Positions 18,099-24,688 of a stretch of DNA of 38,410 nt are shown in pieces (position 1 is the first letter of the stretch; every line of letters starts with the position of its first letter). The notes under the pieces were generated by a model. That model ran no database searches, was not told the DNA's origin, and saw only the letters and a list, made by a program, of their open reading frames with translations. Made by a program: the position numbers and the translations under genes. The DNA is from Fidelibacterota bacterium (GTDB taxonomy: Bacteria; Fidelibacterota; Marinisomatia; Marinisomatales; JAADGP01), in contig JALUTR010000216.1 in the NCBI GenBank assembly GCA_027021785.1, positions 1 to 38,410 on the forward strand, in the 5' to 3' direction.

Positions 18099-19691
18099 AT
18101 GCCTACGACATACGATTACATCATTATCGGATCGGGATTTGGCGGGTCAGTCTCCGCTTTAAGGCTGGCTGAAAAAGGATACAGTATCGCGGTCATCGAA
18201 CAGGGAAAGCGCTATTACCCGACCGACTTTCCAAAAACCAACTGGAACCTGCGTAAATATTTCTGGCTGCCCCAATTTGCTTTGTACGGTTTTCAGGCCA
18301 TGACCCTGATGAAGGACGTGTTTATTCTTCACGGAGCCGGAGTCGGCGGGGGCAGTCTGGTCTACGCGAATAACTTATTAATCCCCCCCGATGACGTGTT
18401 CAACGATCCCGCCTGGGGCGGCCCCGGCTGGAAGGAAAAATTGGCGCCCTATTACGAACGGGCCCGCAAAATGCTCGGCGCGACCCCCAGCAAGGTCGTC
18501 GCCAAAGCGGACAAACTTTTACAGGAATGCGCCGCGGAAATAGGAAAGGGGGACACCTTCCATGTGAACGATGTGGGGGTATTCTTCGGCGAACCGGGAG
18601 TTACCGTACCGGATCCCTATTTCAAGGGGCAAGGTCCCGACCGGACAGGATGTATGCTATGCGGCGGGTGCATGGTCGGGTGTCGTTACGGCGCGAAAAA
18701 TACCCTGGATATGAATTACCTTTATTTCGCAGAAAAATTGGGCGTCGGGATTATCCCCGAAACATGCGTCATCGATGTTCGCCCCCGGGGCGATCAGGGG
18801 TATCTTCTTACGACCGAACGGGTTACCGGTGTCTTTCGTCGCAGACAAACATACTTCTCAAAAGGGGTTATTTTTTCCGGCGGGGTCATGGGCACGGTAA
18901 AATTATTGTTAAAATGCAAAACCAACGGTTCCCTGCCCAATCTTTCGGACCAATTAGGGAATTTCGTTCGCACCAACAGCGAGGCCCTTGTCGGAGCCAA
19001 AGCACGCGGGAAGGACGTCGATTATTCCCAGGGGATTGCCATTACTTCCGGAATTTATCCCGATCCCGACACACATATCGAAGCCGTTCGCTACGGCAAA
19101 GGACAGGATGCCATGTCCGGGCTGGCCACGATCCTGGTCGGCGGAGGCAAACCGTGGCCCCGTCCCCTGCGCTTCCTGGGGAACATTATTCGTCACCCCA
19201 TCAGATTCCTGAGATCTTTGTACCCTTTTGGATGGGCGCAAAGAACCACGATTCTGTTGGTGATGCAAAAAATAGACAACTATCTCCGTTTCGAATACAA
19301 ACGCCGCTGGTGGCGACTTGGTGGTAAATCCATGAATTCCGATTGGAACACCGAAAAAAAGGTCCCCTCCTACATCCCGGTGGCTAACGAATTTGCGGAG
19401 CGTCTGGCAAAAAAAATGAACGGCGACGCGTTCAGTGTGTTACCGGAAGTTTTGTTCGACACCTCTTCCACGGCCCATATTTTAGGCGGTTGCAATATGT
19501 CCGAATCCCCGGATCAGGGCGTAATCGATTATTCAGGCAAAATCCATAATTATGACAATCTCTATGTAGTGGACGGCTCCATCGTGCCCGTCAATCTCGG
19601 CGTAAACCCCAGCCTCACAATTACGGCTCTGGCCGAATATATCATGGATCAATTCCCCGAGTACGACAACCATCCTGGTTGTCGTCTTTAA
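18099..19691 (+). CDS. GMC-family FAD oxidoreductase with ferredoxin-like cysteine cluster
   Basis: A 530-residue flavoprotein related to the cholesterol-oxidase/GMC group. Dinucleotide-binding motif GSGFGGS near residues 12-18, with the adenosine-ribose glutamate in VIEQGKRY; HGAGVGGGSLVYANN is the second FAD signature; the C-terminal SSTAHILGGCNMSESPDQGVID...YVVDGSIVPVNLGVNPSLTITALAEYIM carries the conserved His and Asn region. C185, C188, C191 and C195 (CMLCGGCMVGC) have the CxxCxxCxxxC spacing of a [4Fe-4S] ligand set, found in this oxidoreductase subgroup. The substrate is unknown; family members oxidise sterols or other alcohols. The last eight codons (DNHPGCRL) and the stop lie in the R1 repeat, so the native C-terminus probably ended near MDQFPEY. 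No ribosome site is evident. No signal peptide, so it is cytoplasmic. Confidence 0.9.
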   Translation: MPTTYDYIIIGSGFGGSVSALRLAEKGYSIAVIEQGKRYYPTDFPKTNWNLRKYFWLPQFALYGFQAMTLMKDVFILHGAGVGGGSLVYANNLLIPPDDVFNDPAWGGPGWKEKLAPYYERARKMLGATPSKVVAKADKLLQECAAEIGKGDTFHVNDVGVFFGEPGVTVPDPYFKGQGPDRTGCMLCGGCMVGCRYGAKNTLDMNYLYFAEKLGVGIIPETCVIDVRPRGDQGYLLTTERVTGVFRRRQTYFSKGVIFSGGVMGTVKLLLKCKTNGSLPNLSDQLGNFVRTNSEALVGAKARGKDVDYSQGIAITSGIYPDPDTHIEAVRYGKGQDAMSGLATILVGGGKPWPRPLRFLGNIIRHPIRFLRSLYPFGWAQRTTILLVMQKIDNYLRFEYKRRWWRLGGKSMNSDWNTEKKVPSYIPVANEFAERLAKKMNGDAFSVLPEVLFDTSSTAHILGGCNMSESPDQGVIDYSGKIHNYDNLYVVDGSIVPVNLGVNPSLTITALAEYIMDQFPEYDNHPGCRL

Positions 19692-19748
19692 TCAGTGTAC
19701 TGAACAATTAACTGTTGTCGTCAAGCAGAGATGCTTGACGTACACGTG
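19664..19748 (+). repeat. R1 hairpin repeat, copy 1
   Basis: About 85 bp with two hairpins. Hairpin A pairs CGACAACCA with TGGTTGTCG around TCC (19664-19684). Hairpin B pairs CGTCAAGCA with TGCTTGACG around the GNRA-type loop GAGA (19719-19740). It overlaps the last codons and stop of the oxidoreductase gene and is followed directly by copy 2. It sits between two convergent genes. A related copy is at 22325-22391. Confidence 0.8.
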
Positions 19749-19831
19749 CGACAACCATCCCTGGTTGTCGACGTAAATCAGGGCACCGGACAACTGACAG
19801 TCGTCAAGCAAGCCTGCTTGTCGAAGTAACA
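19749..19831 (+). repeat. R1 hairpin repeat, copy 2 (tandem)
   Basis: Starts exactly where copy 1 ends. Hairpin A (19749-19770) is again a perfect 9-bp stem, CGACAACCA and TGGTTGTCG, with loop TCCC. Hairpin B (19802-19823) keeps 8 of 9 pairs, with one T-T mismatch and loop AGCC. The linker preserves the pattern AATCAG..AC.G.ACAA. A possible third fragment, GTGCAGGATGCCTGAG, follows near 19850-19865. Confidence 0.75.
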
Positions 19832-19871
19832 CATAGGCGGTGCTTCACGTGCAGGATGCCTGAGACACTTT

Positions 19872-21248
19872 TTATTTTAATATGAGCATTTTCTTCGTTT
19901 CCCGGAACCCGCTTCGCGTCCGGAGCCGGTAAAAATAAACTCCGGATGTGTAGTCTGACGCATCGACAAAAATCACATGCGGTCCCGGATTCTGCTTCGC
20001 ATTTACCAGGGTATTAATCTTTCTACCGGAAATATCAAAAATATCGAGAAAAACATATTCGGGATCGATCAACATATATCTAATAACGGTAGTGAATCTG
20101 AAAGGGTTGGGAAAGTTTTGGAACAGTTGCAACCGAATATGGAGCGTATCATCCGGGTAGGGGCCGCCCCAGGGCTCCGGATAAACATCAGGCGGATAAA
20201 AACTACGTGCATTTGAAACGAGATCGGCCAAACCTTCCCCCAATACGACTGCGATCCTGAAGGATAAGGTATCACCAACTTTCAAATCGTAGGGCCCGAA
20301 CGACAAAACAAAATGACTTCCTTCGTAGTTTACCTGATTGTCCATTATCTCACCGCCGGCCATTAATTCGCGGTATTTCTCACTGTCGGAATAAGGAACA
20401 ATTCCCGGCGGGCCATTGCGATTGTTACCATACTTGAACGTCCAGTTTATCGAATCCGCGGCCAGGTATTCATCCGCTTGATCCGGGAATATCTGAAATC
20501 CGATGGGACTGATCGCCTGGCCATCCGTACCACCGGGGCCATCCAATCCGACTGCCATATTCAAGTCTCCGTAAAACAACGCCCTGTCGTCAGGTACATA
20601 GCAATCAAAGGCGCTGCAATTAATGCCGACCCTGGGAACCACCCAATAAGTAAAGTAGACCCCTTTCAAATCCCACCTGGTAGGGATAACATAAAAAGAA
20701 AGAACGATTACATCTTCAAGCAGAGAACTGCTCCAGGCATAGCTGGTTTGGATTACGTCAATATATAACGGCTTATGATCAGGAACTATTAAAGCGGCTT
20801 CATTATAATCACTATAACGGCACACGAAATCCTGATCGGAAAAACCCACATAATAATCCGGCCAATAGGGGATGTTAGCGGTATTCCCATGTGAAACAAC
20901 CCAAACGGTATCCCAGGGTTCGCCGGAAGCATAAAATTCAAAACCACTCATGAAAGGATTCCAGGAAGTTGTCACGCTCACCAGGGTGTCATTATCGGGA
21001 GTAATCCCACCAACCCATAAACCGGCCTGGGCAATGTGTTCTTCACCGCTGTTCGGAGGGTATTCACAATTGAATCGCCCGGAATAATACCCTCCTGTGG
21101 GAGAGAGTGTTCCGACGTTGGAAATCAATAACCGGACTTTTCCCACGTCATGACGCTTGTAATCGAAGACGGAGTCCTGAGCGACTAAGAAATTAGTGAA
21201 CGTGATCAGGCCGATAAACCAAATCAAAATTATTCTAAGAACAAGCAT
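19872..21248 (-). CDS. Secreted protein with type IX secretion C-terminal sorting domain
   Basis: A 458-residue exported protein. Signal peptide about 1-23 (ILIWFIGLITFTNFLVAQ). The middle (about 24-360) is beta-rich and aromatic, with segments such as QAGLWVGGITPDNDTLVSVTT and GEPWDTVWVV, and a repeated YxDP-free pattern I do not recognise as an enzyme. The last 80 residues are a standard por/type IX sorting domain: LQLFQNFPNPFRFTTVIRY, FDISGRKINTLVN, GVYFYRLRT and the final KKMLILK. The protein is therefore expected to cross the outer membrane through the T9SS and be anchored at or released from the surface. No T9SS apparatus gene is in the window. It converges on the oxidoreductase gene across the tandem R1 copies. 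Function of the N-terminal part is unknown. Confidence 0.88.
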   Translation of the reverse strand: MLVLRIILIWFIGLITFTNFLVAQDSVFDYKRHDVGKVRLLISNVGTLSPTGGYYSGRFNCEYPPNSGEEHIAQAGLWVGGITPDNDTLVSVTTSWNPFMSGFEFYASGEPWDTVWVVSHGNTANIPYWPDYYVGFSDQDFVCRYSDYNEAALIVPDHKPLYIDVIQTSYAWSSSLLEDVIVLSFYVIPTRWDLKGVYFTYWVVPRVGINCSAFDCYVPDDRALFYGDLNMAVGLDGPGGTDGQAISPIGFQIFPDQADEYLAADSINWTFKYGNNRNGPPGIVPYSDSEKYRELMAGGEIMDNQVNYEGSHFVLSFGPYDLKVGDTLSFRIAVVLGEGLADLVSNARSFYPPDVYPEPWGGPYPDDTLHIRLQLFQNFPNPFRFTTVIRYMLIDPEYVFLDIFDISGRKINTLVNAKQNPGPHVIFVDASDYTSGVYFYRLRTRSGFRETKKMLILK

Positions 21249-21301
21249 CGAAACATTATCGCATTTATAAAACGGCTATAGGAAATACCCCCGTCCTATT
21301 T

Positions 21302-21335
21302 TACACCGATTTTGTGTAGTCAAAAATCGGGTGTA
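21302..21335. promoter_or_regulatory. Inverted repeat in a divergent promoter region
   Basis: The arms TACACCGATTTT and AAAATCGGGTGTA pair over 12 bp with one bulged g, around an 8-10-nt spacer, and TTTTT follows on the plus strand (21335-21339). It lies in the 224-bp region between the divergent T9SS cargo gene (start 21248, minus) and the dehydrogenase (start 21473, plus). No gene ends on the plus strand just upstream, so an operator or a 5' leader structure is more likely than a terminator, though the shape fits one. Confidence 0.45.
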
Positions 21336-21472
21336 TTTTTAACATGATTGAAATTGTAAAAAGCATGATCTACATACCCGGTGACCGGAGCGTTCCGGCC
21401 ATGTAGAACATAGCTGCAATTTTCATCTTTTTCATCAATTTTCAAACAATAATCCGAACCAACGGGGATTTT

Positions 21473-22264
21473 ATGAGAAAAAACAGTATTCTTGAGGACA
21501 AAACAGCATTAATCACCGGCGCCTCCAGCGGACTGGGTACTGATTTTGCCAGGGACCTGGCAAACTACGGCTGCAACCTGATTCTGGTGGCCCGCCGGGA
21601 GGACAGGTTGGCAGCTTTGAAACAGGAAATAGTCGATAAACATAACGTTGAAGTTGCCGTTATACCGATGGATTTACTTTCGCCGGACGCACCGCGGATT
21701 ATGTATAATCAAATCCGGAAGGCGGGGAAAACCGTCGCCGTCCTGATAAATAACGCCGGATTCGGAATCTACGGTAAATTCATCGACACCCCTTGGGACA
21801 AAATAAAAAAACTAATCGATCTGGATATAGGAGTTTTGGTACAATTAACAAAATTATTCCTGGGTGACATGGTTAAAAACGACTTCGGTTACATTATGCA
21901 AATAGCCTCCATCGGGGCATTCCAACCAACCCCGATGTACGCCTGTTACGGGGCGGCAAAAAGTTTCGTTCTCAACTTCGGAGAGGCCCTGAATTATGAA
22001 TTAAAAGATACCAACGTATCCTGCACCGTTGTGTCGCCGGGGCCAACCAAGACCGAGTTTCTCGAGGTCGCCGGACAAAAACCCAACCTTTATCAGCGCC
22101 TGACCATGATGTCCGGCGAAGAGGTCGCGCGAATCGGAATCACTGCCATGTTAGATAGAAGATCAAGCGTTGTTACCGGCAAGATGAACGCTTTTACCGT
22201 CTGGCTGAACCGGTGGGTCCCGCGCCGATTATCAACGGCATCGGCCTATGTGCTGACGAAATAA
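21473..22264 (+). CDS. Short-chain dehydrogenase/reductase
   Basis: A 263-residue NAD(P)H-dependent oxidoreductase of the classical SDR family. The cofactor motif TGASSGLG starts near residue 15; NNAG is near 92-95; the catalytic Ser is in IASIGAF and the Tyr-Lys pair in YACYGAAK (YxxxK). ARRED after the second strand, with two basic residues, suggests NADP(H) preference. The length is normal. The closest named relatives by pattern are the DltE/YqjQ-like SDRs (VVSPGPTKTEF, SGEEVARIGITAMLDRRSSVVTG), substrate unknown. The C-terminal NRWVPRR...AYVLTK extension is common in that subgroup. It converges with the MobA-like gene; R1 copy 3 lies between the two stops. Confidence 0.93.
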   Translation: MRKNSILEDKTALITGASSGLGTDFARDLANYGCNLILVARREDRLAALKQEIVDKHNVEVAVIPMDLLSPDAPRIMYNQIRKAGKTVAVLINNAGFGIYGKFIDTPWDKIKKLIDLDIGVLVQLTKLFLGDMVKNDFGYIMQIASIGAFQPTPMYACYGAAKSFVLNFGEALNYELKDTNVSCTVVSPGPTKTEFLEVAGQKPNLYQRLTMMSGEEVARIGITAMLDRRSSVVTGKMNAFTVWLNRWVPRRLSTASAYVLTK

Positions 22265-22324
22265 AAATGTGGGAATAGGATGAATTGGTAACTTCCGTCC
22301 ACGCTGCGCTACGGCGGGTAAGCA

Positions 22325-22391
22325 CCGGTTGTCGTCTCTAATTCGGTTTAAACTGACCTTCGTTGTCAGGCGGAGATGCTTGACGCACAAA
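22325..22391 (+). repeat. R1 hairpin repeat, copy 3 (5'-truncated)
   Basis: Matches copy 1 from GGTTGTCGTCT onward (TAAT, a variable linker, then GTTGTCAGGCGGAGATGCTT and GACGCACAA). Hairpin B (22365-22384) pairs GTCAGGCG with TGCTTGAC around the same GAGA loop. Two of the eight pairs are G-U wobbles that hold only in plus-strand RNA. The left half of hairpin A is missing. The repeat encodes the last 15 or so residues and the stop of the opposite MobA-like gene. Confidence 0.75.
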
Positions 22392-22967
22392 TTTTTCATA
22401 TTCATCCATCGTGTCGCAATCAATGAATATTCCTTGCGAATCGACCGGCACCGGAACGGTATCCCGCTCATATTGTTGCAGCAATTTTCGCGCCCCCCGG
22501 TCCCCGTCCAGGTTGGCCAAATCGGCAAACAACCGCCTAGGAAACAGAACCGGGTGGCCTCGTCTTCCATCCTTAACCGGAAAAACAATTTTATCCCCGC
22601 CCTCACTTTCAAAAACGGTTCTTAATTTCACCACGGTTGACTCTCCGATGAAAGGCATATCTCCCAAGGCAATGAGAACGCCGCTCGTTGCTTGCGGCAA
22701 CGCCTCAATACCGCGTTTGACGGAAGCCGACATGCCTTCACGCCACTCGGGATTGAAGGCGAAAACCGCTTCCGTGTCTTTCAAAACGCGACGGATATTC
22801 GCTTCATCAAAACCGGTAACCACAATAACCGGTCGACAACCACCGGATAGGACCGTTTCATACACAATCCTGACCAGGGGGTGACCGGACAAAGGCAACA
22901 GGAGTTTATTCTTTTGGGGGATTCGGGCTGATTCTCCCGCCGCCAGAATAATGGCCGCGATTCCCAT
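22338..22967 (-). CDS. MobA-like nucleotidyltransferase
   Basis: A 209-residue NTP transferase of the MobA/MocA type, which moves a nucleotide onto a molybdopterin or sugar-phosphate-like acceptor. The signature AAIILAAGESARIPQKNKLLLPLSGHPL is the nucleotide-binding loop with its Lys, followed by IVVTGFDEANIRRVL, NPEWREGMSASVKRG and LIALGDMPFIGESTV, which contains the metal-binding Asp (GDMP). GRRGHPVLFPRRLFADLANLDGDRGARKLLQ is the acceptor-side block of the molybdenum cofactor cytidylyl/guanylyltransferase group. No other molybdenum-cofactor gene is nearby. The frame opens at an ATG at 22982; I prefer 22967 because GAGG lies 9 nt upstream of it. The C-terminal VRQASPPDNEGQFKPN is encoded within R1, so the tail is not family-conserved. 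Confidence 0.88.
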   Translation of the reverse strand: MGIAAIILAAGESARIPQKNKLLLPLSGHPLVRIVYETVLSGGCRPVIVVTGFDEANIRRVLKDTEAVFAFNPEWREGMSASVKRGIEALPQATSGVLIALGDMPFIGESTVVKLRTVFESEGGDKIVFPVKDGRRGHPVLFPRRLFADLANLDGDRGARKLLQQYERDTVPVPVDSQGIFIDCDTMDEYEKFVRQASPPDNEGQFKPN

Positions 22968-23136
22968 GCCTGACGACCTCATGATCGCTGATTATAGCGG
23001 GGAATTGAACATGCGTCGGACAATATCGTAATTCCATTCCCGGTTGAAAATTTTCGTTTCCCGGGAAAATCCCTATCCTGCGGTAAACGAGCGGATACAA
23101 GGCACAAAAAGTATCCCTTTCGGCATCGAATCATGA

Positions 23137-24471
23137 TCAGTGCAATTTGTATTTGCTCCCCCCGATAAATTCCCTGAGAAGGGAATCCGGGGGAATCAAT
23201 GATTCATCATCGAATTGATCAATTTCGGAAAGCAGATCATAGATTCTCCTGGCTCGCAAATAAGCGTCACTATGCTTAGGATCCTTTTCCCACAGTTCCA
23301 AAAAGCCCGGGAAAAAATGGTAGGCATATTTCTTCAGGATGGGAAGTTCATACGGCAAAGCTCCGTTGAGGAGATAATCCGCGTTGCCGATAAACGGAAT
23401 AATATGTTTCATTTCACTGCGACGCACATAATGCCAGTGCCCGATCGTACGAACAGGATCGTATCCGCGCTGGGATTGATCCCGCACCATGCGACGTAAC
23501 AGGCGAATATCGGTCCAACGGATGAATTTATCGTTCCCGGTCCGAAGTTGGGAAATGGTTTCAATATAAACTTTAAATTTCCTGTCCCCCTCGATACTGC
23601 GGGTCATGGGTTCATACAAACCATGTAACGAGTCAATTAACAGCATCTGGCCATCCCTGACGACAACTTCCGTAACATTGTCAAAACGTTTACCTTGCTT
23701 AAAATCGTAATATGGCATTTTAATGGTTTCACCGTCAATCAAAGCCCGCAGATGTCGATCAATCAACGTGATATCAAGGGCTTCCGGAGCTTCGAAATCG
23801 TAATCGCCGTGCTCATCCTTAGGATGCATTTCCAGATCGAAAAAATAATGGTCGAGGTTCAGGGGAAAGGTATCGATGCCCAACCGATTCAGACGCCGGG
23901 CCAGTTTGGCGGTCGTGGTGGTTTTCCCGGAAGAGGAAGGGCCTGCCACAATGATGAGTTTGATCCGGTTTTTCTCTCTTCGGATGGCCTGAGCGACACG
24001 GTCGATGCTATCATCAAAGGCCCGGTCCGCCGCCTGTACCAGATCCTTCAATTTCCCGGACCGGATTATTTGATTCAGTTTTTCCACGGTATCGCAGCCA
24101 TGAAACAGATTCCAGACCAGGGTTTCATACATTATCCTATAAGGCAATCGGGTTTGTTTCCCGGCCTGTGACGCTTCCCGCTCCCGGCGGCGGTAATCGC
24201 GATAAAGAATAAACGCTTTGGCTGTTCGGACGTGCCCGTTTCCGATCAATACCCTTTCGACCATGTCCTGTATTTCTTCCACCAGGGGCATATCGGGCGG
24301 CCGGAAACATTCGTTCAACATGGCAACCACTTGATCGGAGAGTTCCTCACTTAAAGGACGATTATGCCCACCGACCGAAGCGGCGGCACGATAAATTGCC
24401 TCTGTTATTTTATCCTGATCAAAAGGAACAACACGTCCGTCCCGTTTGACGATGCTTTCAATTTTATTCAT
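23137..24471 (-). CDS. ATP-cone/uridine kinase-like fusion protein
   Basis: A 444-residue cytoplasmic protein. Residues about 1-95 form an ATP-cone (IESIVKRDGRVVPFDQDKITEAIYRAA...VLIGNGHVRTAKAFILYRDYRRRE), the nucleotide-sensing domain otherwise seen in ribonucleotide reductases and NrdR. After a helical linker, a phosphoribulokinase/uridine kinase domain begins near 185: Walker A AGPSSSGKTTTTAKL, LDHYFFDLEMHPKDEHGDYDFEAPEALD, and LLIDSLHGLYEPM. It probably phosphorylates uridine or a related substrate under nucleotide control. This fusion is a known arrangement. Three starts are possible: TTG at 24501, ATG at 24483 and ATG at 24471; I took the last because it begins directly at the ATP-cone. 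No ribosome site is correctly spaced. Confidence 0.9.
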   Translation of the reverse strand: MNKIESIVKRDGRVVPFDQDKITEAIYRAAASVGGHNRPLSEELSDQVVAMLNECFRPPDMPLVEEIQDMVERVLIGNGHVRTAKAFILYRDYRRREREASQAGKQTRLPYRIMYETLVWNLFHGCDTVEKLNQIIRSGKLKDLVQAADRAFDDSIDRVAQAIRREKNRIKLIIVAGPSSSGKTTTTAKLARRLNRLGIDTFPLNLDHYFFDLEMHPKDEHGDYDFEAPEALDITLIDRHLRALIDGETIKMPYYDFKQGKRFDNVTEVVVRDGQMLLIDSLHGLYEPMTRSIEGDRKFKVYIETISQLRTGNDKFIRWTDIRLLRRMVRDQSQRGYDPVRTIGHWHYVRRSEMKHIIPFIGNADYLLNGALPYELPILKKYAYHFFPGFLELWEKDPKHSDAYLRARRIYDLLSEIDQFDDESLIPPDSLLREFIGGSKYKLH

Positions 24472-24609
24472 TATCGTGACCATATCTCCCGGACTAACCA
24501 AACGCTCCGGGATGATACCGTTTCCCTGAGATTACCATTCTCACTCGCACGCGCACATCAGGAACATAAGATTTGAACATGTTCGATTCAAGCCAAAACG
24601 TATCGAAAG

Positions 24610-24644
24610 AAAGTCCCCGGCACTTTGAAAGTGCCGGGGACTTT
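24610..24644 (-). terminator. Perfect 35-bp palindrome; terminator after clpB
   Basis: Two 17-bp arms beginning AAAGTCCCCGGCAC and ending GTGCCGGGGACTTT meet at a single central g (24627). In RNA this gives a stem of about 15 bp with a small A/U-rich loop. It lies 45 bp downstream of the minus-strand clpB stop, and on that strand it is followed by CTTTCTTTCG. It is 140 bp before the start of the kinase-fusion gene on the same strand, so it should end the clpB transcript. The perfect symmetry also allows action on both strands. Confidence 0.8.
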
Positions 24645-24688
24645 ACCGGACTTTTCTTTGTGTTTGTGACGGTCAATTATTGGTACGT

